Assembly (NCBI GenBank): GCA_943324415.2
Contig: CALPLN020000021.1
Location: forward strand, 1-16,463
Reading direction: 5' to 3'
Source: Sediminibacterium ginsengisoli
GTDB taxonomy: Bacteria > Bacteroidota > Bacteroidia > Chitinophagales > Chitinophagaceae
DNA length: 16,463 nucleotides
Position numbers and translations under genes: made by a program. Below, in pieces: positions 8,029 to 15,800 of this stretch. The notes below the pieces were generated by a model. It did no database searches. It was not told the origin of the DNA and saw only the letters and a program-made list of their open reading frames with translations. The first letter of the stretch is position 1; each line of letters opens with the position of its first letter.

Positions 8029-9180
8029 TTAAATCGTCTTTTGTTGTAATTGAGAAATGGCCTCCTGCAATCTATTTAAAAATAAATCAATGTCATTTTT
8101 GGTGATGGCTAAAGAAGGCAATAAGCGAATCACATTTGGTTTAGCTTCCCCGGTGAACACTTTAAAATCGTTTAATAAAGTTTTTCTAATGTCTTGCAAA
8201 GATGGGTCCATTTCAAAACCTATCATCAATCCTCTTCCTCTTACTTCTTTTACGCCTTGTATTTGTTTAAGCGCTTGAATCAAGTAAGTGCCATTCGTAT
8301 TAGCTGCTTGTATCAATTGTTCTTTTTGCATCACTTCGATAACCGCCAAAGCCGCGGCGCAAGCCAATGGATTCCCTCCAAATGTGGTGCCAAGCATACC
8401 AAACTTAGCTTGGATATGTGGCGCAATGAGTATCCCCCCAATAGGAAATCCATTGCCCATCCCCTTTGCCATTGAATAGATATCTGCATCCACTCCAGCA
8501 TGGTCATGAGCAAAAAATTGACCAGTCCTTCCATATCCACACTGAACACTATCTGCAATATAGACTGCCCCAAAATCATCACAAACTTTTCTGATAGCTT
8601 GTAAGAATTCGTCTGATGCTTCATGAATGCCAGCGACACCTTGTATGCCTTCAATAATCACTGCTGCAATTTGATCACCTTGTTCAGCAAAACATGCTTG
8701 TAAAGCAGCTAGATCATTGAATGGTAAAAAAATAATATTTTCTGTTTCATTCACAGGTGCAACAATACTTGGATTGTCTGTTGCTGCCACTGCTAAAGAA
8801 GTTCTGCCATGAAATGCTTTTTTAAATGCCACCACTTTTTTACGACCTGTATGAAAAGAAGCTAGCTTCAATGCATTCTCATTCGCTTCGGCACCACTAT
8901 TGCATAGAAATAATTGGAAATCTTGCTTGCCGCTAATTGCATTGATGGCATCTGCCAATTGAGACTGAATCGGCATGATCACTGAATTAGAATAAAAAGC
9001 AATGGCATGCAATTGATCCTCTATTCTTTTTACCCAATGTGGATGCGTATGTCCAATACTGATCACAGCATGTCCCCCATACATATCTAAATACTCCTGT
9101 CCTTTATCATCCCATACGCGGCTGCCTGCAGCTTTTGTGATAGCGATTGGATTTAAAGGATAAACATTGAATAATGACAT
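8029..9180 (-). CDS. argD: N-acetyl(succinyl)ornithine aminotransferase
   Basis: This PLP-dependent class III aminotransferase converts N-acylglutamate semialdehyde to N-acylornithine. The 383 aa product has all main blocks: LDMYGGHAV, CNSGAEANENALKLA (about 93-107), KAFHGRT (about 121-127), IIEGIQGVAG (about 175-184), the PLP-aspartate in ADSVQCGYGRTG (Asp210), the Schiff-base lysine in SMAKGMGNGFP (Lys239) and TTFGGNPLACAAAL. The usual 'DEVQ' reads D-S-V-Q here; the codon at 8550-8548 is AGT. The ATG at 9180 is the only sensible start. It follows argC by 82 nt; in many flavobacterial arg operons proC occupies that place, and here it is absent. The deduced cofactor residues suggest a functional enzyme. 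Confidence 0.95.
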   Translation of the reverse strand: MSLFNVYPLNPIAITKAAGSRVWDDKGQEYLDMYGGHAVISIGHTHPHWVKRIEDQLHAIAFYSNSVIMPIQSQLADAINAISGKQDFQLFLCNSGAEANENALKLASFHTGRKKVVAFKKAFHGRTSLAVAATDNPSIVAPVNETENIIFLPFNDLAALQACFAEQGDQIAAVIIEGIQGVAGIHEASDEFLQAIRKVCDDFGAVYIADSVQCGYGRTGQFFAHDHAGVDADIYSMAKGMGNGFPIGGILIAPHIQAKFGMLGTTFGGNPLACAAALAVIEVMQKEQLIQAANTNGTYLIQALKQIQGVKEVRGRGLMIGFEMDPSLQDIRKTLLNDFKVFTGEAKPNVIRLLPSLAITKNDIDLFLNRLQEAISQLQQKTI

Positions 9181-9262
9181 GAGGTTAAATTTATAATGTG
9201 TTAGTAGGAATCAGGCGGAATGAATAATTGAAATAAAATTGATTGATCATAAAGTGGCTGGA

Positions 9263-10243
9263 TTAAAAATAATTCGCTTTCAATTGTAAACCAGTTGCTT
9301 CTTCTATACCAAATAGCAAATTCATATTTTGAACTGCTTGACCCACTGCACCTTTTAATAGATTGTCGATCACACTATGAATGGCAATTTTATTTCCCTG
9401 CTTTTCAATATGGATCAAGCACTTATTCGTATTCACAACTTGTTTTAAATCGATATTGTTACTGGACACCAATGTAAATGGATCCGCTGCATAATAGGTT
9501 TCATATAAAGTATACAACTCATCAATCGTTAAATCGGTACTGATAACAGAAGTAACAAAAATACCTCTCGTGAAATCACCTCTCCACGGTACAAAATGAA
9601 CTGATGCATTTTGATTCCCCTGCAATAGGGCCAAACTTTGCTCAATCTCATGTATATGTTGGTGTTGTAATGTTTTGTAGGCCTGAATATTGTTTGCTCT
9701 CCAACTAAAATGATTGGTTGCCGATAAACTTTGTCCAGCTCCTGTTGATCCAGTGATGCCTGTTGTGTACACCTCCGTTAATCGGCTTTTATCTGCCAAT
9801 GGCAATAAACCCAACTGGATTGCTGTTGCAAAACAACCTGGGTTGGCAATATTATGGGCTTTTTGAATGGTACTTTTTTGTAATTCTGGCAAGCCATATA
9901 TAAATGTTCTATCCCCAATAGTTGCATCACTGCTTAATCTAAAATCTTGCGATAAGTCAATTATTTTAATAGTTGATTGTAGGGTATGCGTAGCTAAAAA
10001 CTTTCTAGCATCCCCATGACCCACACATAAAAACAAGACATCTATATTTTGATCCAATTCACTTGCAAATTTCAAATCTGTTTCACCTACTAAATCTGTA
10101 TGCACTTTACTCAAGCTTTCACCTGCATTGCTAGTACTATGTACAAAAGTGATGGATGCATTGGGATGGCGCAATAACACACGTAGCAATTCACCACCCG
10201 TATAACCTGCTCCTCCTACAATTCCAATTTTTACTTTTTGCAT
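9263..10243 (-). CDS. argC: N-acetyl(succinyl)-gamma-glutamyl-phosphate reductase
   Basis: This NADPH-dependent reductase converts acylglutamyl phosphate to the semialdehyde. The 326 aa product has the Rossmann nucleotide motif GIVGGAGYTGGELLRVLLRH at the N-terminus, SQDFRL (about 98-103), YGLPEL (about 116-121) and the catalytic cysteine in NIANPGCFATA (Cys137). It also has GxTGSTGAGQ-type and HxHxxEI blocks (QHQHIHEIEQ), and HFVPWRGDFTRGI near residue 220. It lies 45 nt after argG and 82 nt before argD. Nothing unusual was seen in the active-site positions. Confidence 0.96.
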   Translation of the reverse strand: MQKVKIGIVGGAGYTGGELLRVLLRHPNASITFVHSTSNAGESLSKVHTDLVGETDLKFASELDQNIDVLFLCVGHGDARKFLATHTLQSTIKIIDLSQDFRLSSDATIGDRTFIYGLPELQKSTIQKAHNIANPGCFATAIQLGLLPLADKSRLTEVYTTGITGSTGAGQSLSATNHFSWRANNIQAYKTLQHQHIHEIEQSLALLQGNQNASVHFVPWRGDFTRGIFVTSVISTDLTIDELYTLYETYYAADPFTLVSSNNIDLKQVVNTNKCLIHIEKQGNKIAIHSVIDNLLKGAVGQAVQNMNLLFGIEEATGLQLKANYF

Positions 10244-10288
10244 CTTTATTTATTTAGACCATGAACAATCATCCAAACAGGACTATGC

Positions 10289-11491
10289 TTATTTGTTACT
10301 TTCTTTCACATGATGATAAATACCCACTTGATTGCCGAATATCTTAGTGAAGCCTCTCACATCCGCACCTGTCCACCCTGTATTCATCTCGCCGTATTTA
10401 CCAAACTTTGCACTCATCAAATCGTTCTCCGATTCGATACCAATAATTTGAAAACGATAAGGACTCAATTGAACAAACACATCACCAGTCACTTGTTCTT
10501 GAGAGTTCAATAAATAGGCTTCTATATCTCGCATCACAGGATCTAAAATTTGACCTTCATGTAACCAGTTGCCATAAAATTGTGCCAACTGATCCTTCCA
10601 ATTTAATTGCCACTTTGTTAATACATGTTTTTCTAATGCATGATGTGCTTTTAAAATCACCATGGGTGCTGCTGCTTCAAAACCAACCCTACCTTTTATG
10701 CCAATGATGGTATCTCCAACGTGTATGTCTCTACCAATACCATATGCACCAGCAATGGATTGAATAAATTGAATGGCAGCTGTTGGATGTGCAAATGTTT
10801 GACCATTCACTTTCACTAGCTTCCCTTTTTCGAATCCAATCACCATCTCTTCGGTTTCTCCTTCTTTTGTCATAGGGGTAGGCCAAGCCGATTCAGGTAA
10901 AATACCTTTAGACTGCAATGTTTCCTTGCCTCCAACACTGGTTCCCCATAATCCTTTATTAATAGAGTAAGCGGCTTTTTCAAAATTCATGTCCACCCCT
11001 TTTAACTTTAAATACTCAATCTCCGCTTCTCTACTTAATTGTAAATCACGGATGGGTGTTAAAATTTCTACGCCAGGAATTAGGATCTGAAATATCATAT
11101 CAAAACGTACTTGATCATTACCTGCACCAGTACTACCATGTGCTACCAATTTCGCATCCATTTTTTTCACATGTGCGGCAATGTGTAAGGCCTGACTTAA
11201 ACGTTCTGCACTTACACTCAATGGATAGGTATTGTTCTTAAGTACGTTTCCGTAAATCAAATATTGAATGATGCTATCATAATAGCCTTCGACAGCTTGC
11301 ACTGTTGTATGCGATTTTACACCTAAAGCATAGGCATGCGCTTCGATTTTTTGTAGTTCCGCTTCATCGAATCCTCCTGTGTTCACCACTACGCTGTGCA
11401 CTTCTAACCCTTTATCTTCTGATAAATACTTTACACAAAATGTAGTATCCAAACCACCGCTAAATCCTAAGACAACTTTTTCCATGCTCAT
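10289..11491 (-). CDS. argG: Argininosuccinate synthase
   Basis: The enzyme joins citrulline and aspartate at the cost of ATP to AMP and PPi. The 400 aa product starts with the PP-loop ATPase motif LGFSGGLDTTFC (about 8-19). AHGSTGAGNDQVRFD (about 117-131) is the second conserved nucleotide/citrulline region, carrying Ala where many homologues have Lys in 'TGKGNDQ'. Further blocks are TPIRDL, SINKGLWGTSVGGKE, GRVGFEAAAP and the C-terminal 'FGKYGEMNTGWTGADVRGF' segment. The ATG at 11491 follows directly on the TAA of the GNAT gene (TAAATG). A second ATG two codons later is an equally possible start. The long C-terminal extension style fits the Bacteroidota form. Confidence 0.96.
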   Translation of the reverse strand: MSMEKVVLGFSGGLDTTFCVKYLSEDKGLEVHSVVVNTGGFDEAELQKIEAHAYALGVKSHTTVQAVEGYYDSIIQYLIYGNVLKNNTYPLSVSAERLSQALHIAAHVKKMDAKLVAHGSTGAGNDQVRFDMIFQILIPGVEILTPIRDLQLSREAEIEYLKLKGVDMNFEKAAYSINKGLWGTSVGGKETLQSKGILPESAWPTPMTKEGETEEMVIGFEKGKLVKVNGQTFAHPTAAIQFIQSIAGAYGIGRDIHVGDTIIGIKGRVGFEAAAPMVILKAHHALEKHVLTKWQLNWKDQLAQFYGNWLHEGQILDPVMRDIEAYLLNSQEQVTGDVFVQLSPYRFQIIGIESENDLMSAKFGKYGEMNTGWTGADVRGFTKIFGNQVGIYHHVKESNK

Positions 11492-12031
11492 TTATTTTTT
11501 TGGTTCATACAACATCGCAGTGCACATACAGTTCTTGCGATCTTTACTCATTAGAATTTCATAATTGATACAACTCTTACAACCCGCCCAGAATTCTTCA
11601 TCATCTGTTAGTTCACTATAAGTAACTGGTTCGTAACCTAACTCACTATTGATTTTCATCACAGCGAGCCCTGTGGTCAAACCAAATATTTTTGCATCAG
11701 GATAGGTATCTCTAGACAATTGGAAGATGGCCTGTTTTATTTTTTTTGCAATCCCTGTTTTTCTAAACGCAGGGGCTACAATCAATCCACTATTTGCTAC
11801 GAATTGACCATGTTGCCATGCTTCGATATAGCAAAAGCCAACCCAATCACCTGCTTCGGTATGTGCAATCACAGATTTACCTTCTTCTATTTTTTGAGCC
11901 ACATAAGCAGGACTTCTTTTTGCGATACCTGTACCACGAGCTTTTGCGGAAGCTTCCATTTCATCAGTAATCGCATTTGCATAAGATGTATCGCCAACAA
12001 GGGCAACACGTACAATTATTTTCTGTTCCAA
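11492..12031 (-). CDS. GNAT acyltransferase, candidate N-acylglutamate synthase, with four-Cys tail
   Basis: The 179 aa GNAT-fold protein is the first gene of the arg operon. The acyl-CoA region is SGLIVAPAFRKTGIAKKIKQ (about 81-100), with R/Q-x-x-G-x-G/A-like geometry at R90-K-T-G-I-A. FGLTTGLAVMKINSELGYEP follows (about 116-135). The C-terminus carries FWAGCKSCINYE (Cys151, Cys154) and RKNCMCTAML (Cys168, Cys170), a four-cysteine set that could bind zinc or an Fe-S cluster. The operon has no argA or argJ, so this gene is the natural candidate for acylating glutamate. From memory, a related Bacteroides protein was assigned as N-succinylglutamate synthase by mutant fitness data. The start is a TTG at 12031-12029; no in-frame ATG lies upstream before a stop, and the next Met is about 25 residues in. 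The stop abuts the argG ATG. Confidence 0.85.
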   Translation of the reverse strand: MEQKIIVRVALVGDTSYANAITDEMEASAKARGTGIAKRSPAYVAQKIEEGKSVIAHTEAGDWVGFCYIEAWQHGQFVANSGLIVAPAFRKTGIAKKIKQAIFQLSRDTYPDAKIFGLTTGLAVMKINSELGYEPVTYSELTDDEEFWAGCKSCINYEILMSKDRKNCMCTAMLYEPKK

Positions 12032-12237
12032 TGATTTATAAAATTTAAAGGAATGACAGTTCTGGCGTTAAAATGCTTTCGGGGATTTTTCCACTGATAG
12101 GGGCAATTGCCAACTGCTCGTCCTATCAGAATCCGCGTCGCGGAGATTGCGGTAGCCTAATGGGACTGCGCAAAACAAGGGATGCTGCAAAATTTGCAGT
12201 CATCATTAATATATCGTTGTTTCCCTGTTTCATGTTG
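12032..12237 (-). promoter_or_regulatory. Structured 5' leader of the arginine operon
   Basis: About 200 nt separate the predicted promoter from the GNAT start. The central part (12091-12180) is about 56% G+C by my count, well above the AT-rich surroundings. On the minus strand I see a 7-bp inverted repeat CTGCAAATTTTGCAG and a hairpin TCCGC-GAC-GCGGA (12144-12132). There is also an 8-bp stem CTGATAGG / CCTATCAG (12129-12122 with 12101-12094) enclosing the palindrome GGCAATTGCC (12111-12102). CAGTTGGC can alternatively pair with GCCA-ga-ACTG further downstream. The leader contains a short Arg-containing ORF whose stop overlaps the 8-bp stem. This suggests cis regulation by arginine, but no hairpin followed by a U-run was found and no known riboswitch class was recognised. 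Confidence 0.5.
12126..12206 (-). CDS. Putative arginine-operon leader peptide
   Basis: A 26-codon ORF starts with tandem ATG ATG at 12206 and ends in TGA at 12126. An in-frame ATG at 12233 would extend it to 35 codons but would leave almost no 5' UTR after the predicted start of transcription. Its C-terminus reads RSPIRLPQSPRRGF, so four of the last 14 codons are Arg (CGC, AGG, CGA, CGC). The CGA-CGC pair lies inside a 5-bp hairpin, and the stop overlaps the left arm of the 8-bp stem CTGATAGG. A ribosome stalled on Arg codons or sitting at the stop would change which hairpins form. This layout resembles amino-acid-operon attenuators. The enrichment could be chance in such a short ORF. Confidence 0.4.
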   Translation of the reverse strand: MMTANFAASLVLRSPIRLPQSPRRGF

Positions 12238-12241
12238 AGTA

Positions 12242-12249
12242 CAAATTTA
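12242..12249 (-). promoter_or_regulatory. Candidate -7 promoter element of the arg operon
   Basis: The minus strand reads TAAATTTG, an exact match to the Bacteroidota sigma-ABfr -7 consensus TAnnTTTG. A TTTTG lies 14 nt upstream, closer than the usual 17-23 nt spacing, and no better -33 element was found. Transcription would start around 12235-12238 and give the leader described above. Confidence 0.45.
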
Positions 12250-12387
12250 TGCAATAAAATAGACAAAACAGGCGATAACAAAGCGCAAATATGACTATTT
12301 ATAGATCTAACTACCTAATTTAACTTGTAAATGAATACTTGTTAGTTTTTTGGTGGCCCATTTAGGCTTTCATTTTAAACGAATGCC

Positions 12388-12395
12388 TAACTTTG
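12388..12395 (+). promoter_or_regulatory. Candidate -7 promoter element of the YHS lipoprotein gene
   Basis: TAACTTTG matches the Bacteroidota -7 consensus TAnnTTTG exactly and ends 15 nt before the ATG at 12411, so the 5' UTR would be very short. No clear TTTG element was found 17-23 nt upstream. The roughly 140 bp between this element and the oppositely oriented arg -7 element (12250-12387) holds no ORF. It has only weak repeats: ACTTGT twice, at 12323 and 12337, and an imperfect TTAGGC/GCCTAA pair. Confidence 0.45.
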
Positions 12396-12410
12396 TTAAA
12401 ATCATCGAAC

Positions 12411-12731
12411 ATGAAAAAGACAATTATGAATGGCACAAGCCTATTCGCGGTTGCTATGAGTTTACTTTTAACTGCTTGCGGTAATAACACTGCTACCAAT
12501 TCTGCCAAAATGGATAGCGCAACCACTATAATAGCACAAGACTCCACTGTATCCTACGACATCAGTTTAGTCAATAACAAAAAAGATCCTACATGTGGCA
12601 TGCCTGTTACTGCTGGCATTAGCGATACGGCACATTATGACAATAAAGTATTGGGTTTTTGCTCGGCCGGATGTAAAGAAGAATTCTTAAAAAATCCAAA
12701 AGCAAATATAGCGGCTGCAGAAATAAAATAA
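12411..12731 (+). CDS. YHS-domain lipoprotein
   Basis: The 106 aa product starts with a lipoprotein signal (MKKTIMNGTSLFAVAMSLLL, then TAC with Cys23 as lipid site). A Ser/Thr/Asn-rich linker follows, then a YHS domain at about 59-97: DPTCGMPV (Cys62), HYDNKVLGFCSAGCKEEF (Cys84, Cys88) and FLKNP. YHS domains bind or sense metals and are common next to copper/heavy-metal transport genes; the Cys-Gly-Met and Cys-x3-Cys residues would be the ligands. No metal transporter is visible here, so the role is open. The ATG at 12411 is chosen because it gives the signal peptide directly; a TTG six codons earlier lies within the promoter element. It is the only plus-strand gene, divergent from the arg operon. 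Confidence 0.9.
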   Translation: MKKTIMNGTSLFAVAMSLLLTACGNNTATNSAKMDSATTIIAQDSTVSYDISLVNNKKDPTCGMPVTAGISDTAHYDNKVLGFCSAGCKEEFLKNPKANIAAAEIK

Positions 12732-12753
12732 AAGCGTGCTTTGATATACATAA

Positions 12754-12790
12754 AAATGCCCCAGATGATTCATTTGGGGCATTGCTATTT
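12754..12790. terminator. Bidirectional intrinsic terminator
   Basis: A perfect 9-bp stem AATGCCCCA (12755-12763) / TGGGGCATT (12775-12783) encloses an 11-nt loop. On the plus strand it is followed by GCTATTTTT. On the minus strand it is followed by a run of five T's. It lies between the convergent YHS lipoprotein gene (stop at 12731) and the SNF2 gene (stop at 12802), so it can serve both. Confidence 0.88.
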
Positions 12791-12801
12791 TTAAGTATGC
12801 T

Positions 12802-15800
12802 TTAACTGAATAGATAGTTGATATCATCTTTGGTTAAAGATTTTACAAATCCATCTTCATCAGAAATCAATTCTTTTGCTAATGATCTTTTACGATCCTG
12901 TAGTTTCAAGATTTTATCTTCTACTGTATCATTACAAATCATTCGATAGGCAAAGATGTTTTTTGTTTGTCCGATACGATGCGTTCTATCGATGGCCTGT
13001 TGCTCTACAGCTGGATTCCACCAAGGATCTACAATATAAACATAGTCAGCCGCGGTTAAGTTAAGACCCACACCACCGGCTTTTAAGGAGATTAAGAAAA
13101 CTCGACAGTTAGGATCATTTTGAAAACGATCAATCGCTTTTTCTCTTTCCTGTATCGTACTACTTCCGTCAAAATATTCGTGATCTATACCCAGCTTAGT
13201 TAAAGCTTCTCTAATCAATCCCAACATGCCCAAGAACTGTGAGAATACCAACGCTTTATGTTCCCCAATATTTTCTGCTATTTCACGCGTCAACTCGTCT
13301 AATTTGACCGATTCGTTTGGATAGGATTCATCTTTTATGATTGCTGGACTATCACATATTTGACGCAATTTCATCAGACCTTGTAAAATAGACAATTGTG
13401 CTTTCTGCACACCCTTCTCTTCTACTAGACCCATCAATTTATCGCGGTAATCATTTCTGTAGGCTTCATAGATTTTACGTTGTGCAGCACCCATTTCACA
13501 GTACAGTACCATCTCTTGCTTTTCTGGCAAATCCTTTGCTACCTGTTCTTTTGTTCTTCTTAAGATAAAAGGGAAAACAAATTTACGAAGATGTTCTTTT
13601 TGTTCTTTCTCGTCGAATTTATCAATCGGCATAGAGAAATTATGCTTAAAATATTCCACAGAACCTAACATACCAGGATTCAAGAAATTCATTTGTGCAT
13701 AAATATCAAACGTATTATTCTGTAATGGCGTACCACTTAAACAAAGCTTATTACCCGCGTCTAATAAACATGCTGCTTTGGTGACTTTACTTGTTGGGTT
13801 TTTAATCGCCTGACTTTCATCTAGTATCACATAATCAAACTTGACTTCAACAAAATTCTTGATATCACTTCTTAAAGTACCATATGTAGTGATAATGACT
13901 TCAATCGACCCATCTTTTAATTTTGCTTTATTTCTTGTACCCCCATGGTGAATCATGAAACTTAAACTTGGCGTAAATTTCTTCAATTCATTTTGCCAGT
14001 TAAATAACAAGGTTGTTGGACATACCACTAAAGCCAATAATTTTCCTTTCTTCTCTTTTAAATGCTGTAAAAAAGTTAGGGTTTGAATGGTTTTACCCAA
14101 TCCCATATCATCTGCTAAAATACCACCCCAGCCTACATCGTGCAGGTAATTCAACCACTGGAATCCACTTGCTTGATAAGGTCTTAAAATGGGCTCCAAA
14201 TGTGATGGCGGCTTTACATCAGAAATGGTATAATGTTCTCTAATCTTTTCGAATTTGCCTTCTAATTGGAAGATCAACTCTTCTTCGTCTCTTTGTTGAT
14301 ACAACTCATCTAAAACAGAGAAATGGTATTTACTCAATTTTAAATTGTCTGTCTTACCTTCTCCAACTTTAAATAACAAAGCATACTTATTCAACCATTG
14401 CTCTGGCAAAACACCCAAACTGCCATCTTTCAATGGAACAAATTGTTGCTTATTCATCAACATCGTCTTGATGTCTTGTATACTTACTTTTTGTTCGCCG
14501 AATGAAATCTCCACTTTTGCATCAAACCAATCGGTGTTGCTACTAATATACAATCTAGTAGTTGGCTTAGCGGTATTGAATTTAAATTGCTTTAATTGCT
14601 CCGTACCAAATAATGGAATTTGCTTTTCTTTTAAGGTATCGATGAATAAGAAAAACCAATTATTTTTTAAAACTTCAGCACCTGTCAATGCCAATACATT
14701 CCCCTCATTAGGTCTTATAAATCCAGAATGCAATTGCTCTATAATACTCACCAATTGTCGTTCTGCTGCTAAATCACGTTCTAAGATCATGAGCTTATCT
14801 CCAAGCTGTTGAATCACAGACGGACCATCTTCTTTTTGTACAACAATATCCTGGTAAACAAACAAAGGTTCGAAAAATAGATAATCTCCATTTTCTTTCA
14901 AAAGAATTTGCAATTGAGGCTTCACCCCTTTTACTTTTTCTTGTGATACGTGTTCCAATGCAACCACATAATTTTTAGACAGTGGCAAAACAGTTGACTG
15001 AAGGTAGTTTGGCCACGCTTTAGCCGTTACTTTTTGGTGCCCCTTTGGTAAAAATTGTTCCACCCATCCTAAATCAGTCCTATTTTTCCAATAGAAAAAC
15101 TGTTGATCTTGTTGGAATAAATAATAAGACTTCGCATGGTTCTCTACTAAGTCAACAGAGCCTGACGGTAGTTGGACTTGCGCATGCACAATATAATTCT
15201 CGCCTTCTTTCTCCACTTTAAAACTAGGCTGAACCGGATGGAAAACCAACTCGGATTTCATCAAATTAGAAGTAGTAAACGTTTTATTATGACCTACAAA
15301 GAAGGTAAAAGGATGTTCTGATAAATCACGCCATACTTTTTCCATTTTTGGATGTAAGTATTCTTGCATCAATTCTTTTGTCTCATCTGGCAAACTCGCT
15401 TCATCTGCGTGCACAATGGTATCCCAAATACCTTGAAAAGGTGAATTCTTATTCAAGTACTTAGACATCTCTACCGGTTGTAATTTTCTTACTGACTGCA
15501 ACAAGGCTTTGTCTTCCTCATTCATGTCATAGGGTGTGACAAATTTTAAGATATCAATTTTTTCTACCTTACCTACATATGCTGTCTCTTGTTCATTCGC
15601 CTCTCCTCTGACTACATGGAAAGACAAATAAGGATAATTGTGTTCGTCCTGTTGTATCACTAATCCATAACGCTGTATAGTTTTCTGTGCTCCTTTTAAA
15701 GGTGTTTCATCTATATCAGCTGTGTCTAATTTTTTGCTAGGTACAGTGAAACGAACCACTTCGATAGGCGGCGCTTTTGTAACAGCTTCTCCTCCATTCA

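Noticed and set aside
8331..8654. Minus-strand 107-codon ORF inside argD
   Set aside because: It is an alternative frame of argD. The argD frame has every aminotransferase motif without a break.
9181..9262. 82-nt argC-argD gap as a remnant of proC
   Set aside because: No coding similarity or frame to ProC was seen in any frame. It is simply an AT-rich gap.
12081..12111. Leader hairpins as an intrinsic terminator
   Set aside because: On the minus strand no stem is followed by a run of U. The five-T run at 12086-12090 lies on the plus strand.
12073..12294. Plus-strand 73-codon ORF opposite the arg leader
   Set aside because: It has no recognisable domain, and the minus strand here has a better explanation (promoter, leader, mini-ORF). 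It reads as an antisense shadow.
12320..12345. TGAAT half-site and ACTTGT direct repeats as an ArgR operator
   Set aside because: Only one weak ARG-box half is present, with no inverted partner at the right spacing, and it lies about 75 bp upstream of the -7 element. It is too weak to annotate.
12901..12942. TTG codon at 2942 as the start of the beta-lactamase-like gene (and similar TTG extensions of argH, argB, FKBP and the YHS protein)
   Set aside because: Each has a nearby ATG that matches the family start or signal peptide, and the 2942 TTG lies inside a terminator hairpin. The coordinates given here are only a placeholder next to the YHS/SNF2 junction; the codons meant are at 2942, 5140, 7021, 3766 and 12393.
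14345..14812. Plus-strand ORF of 155 codons inside the SNF2 gene
   Set aside because: It lies fully antisense to a clear helicase gene, its composition looks like a complement artefact, and no motif is seen.
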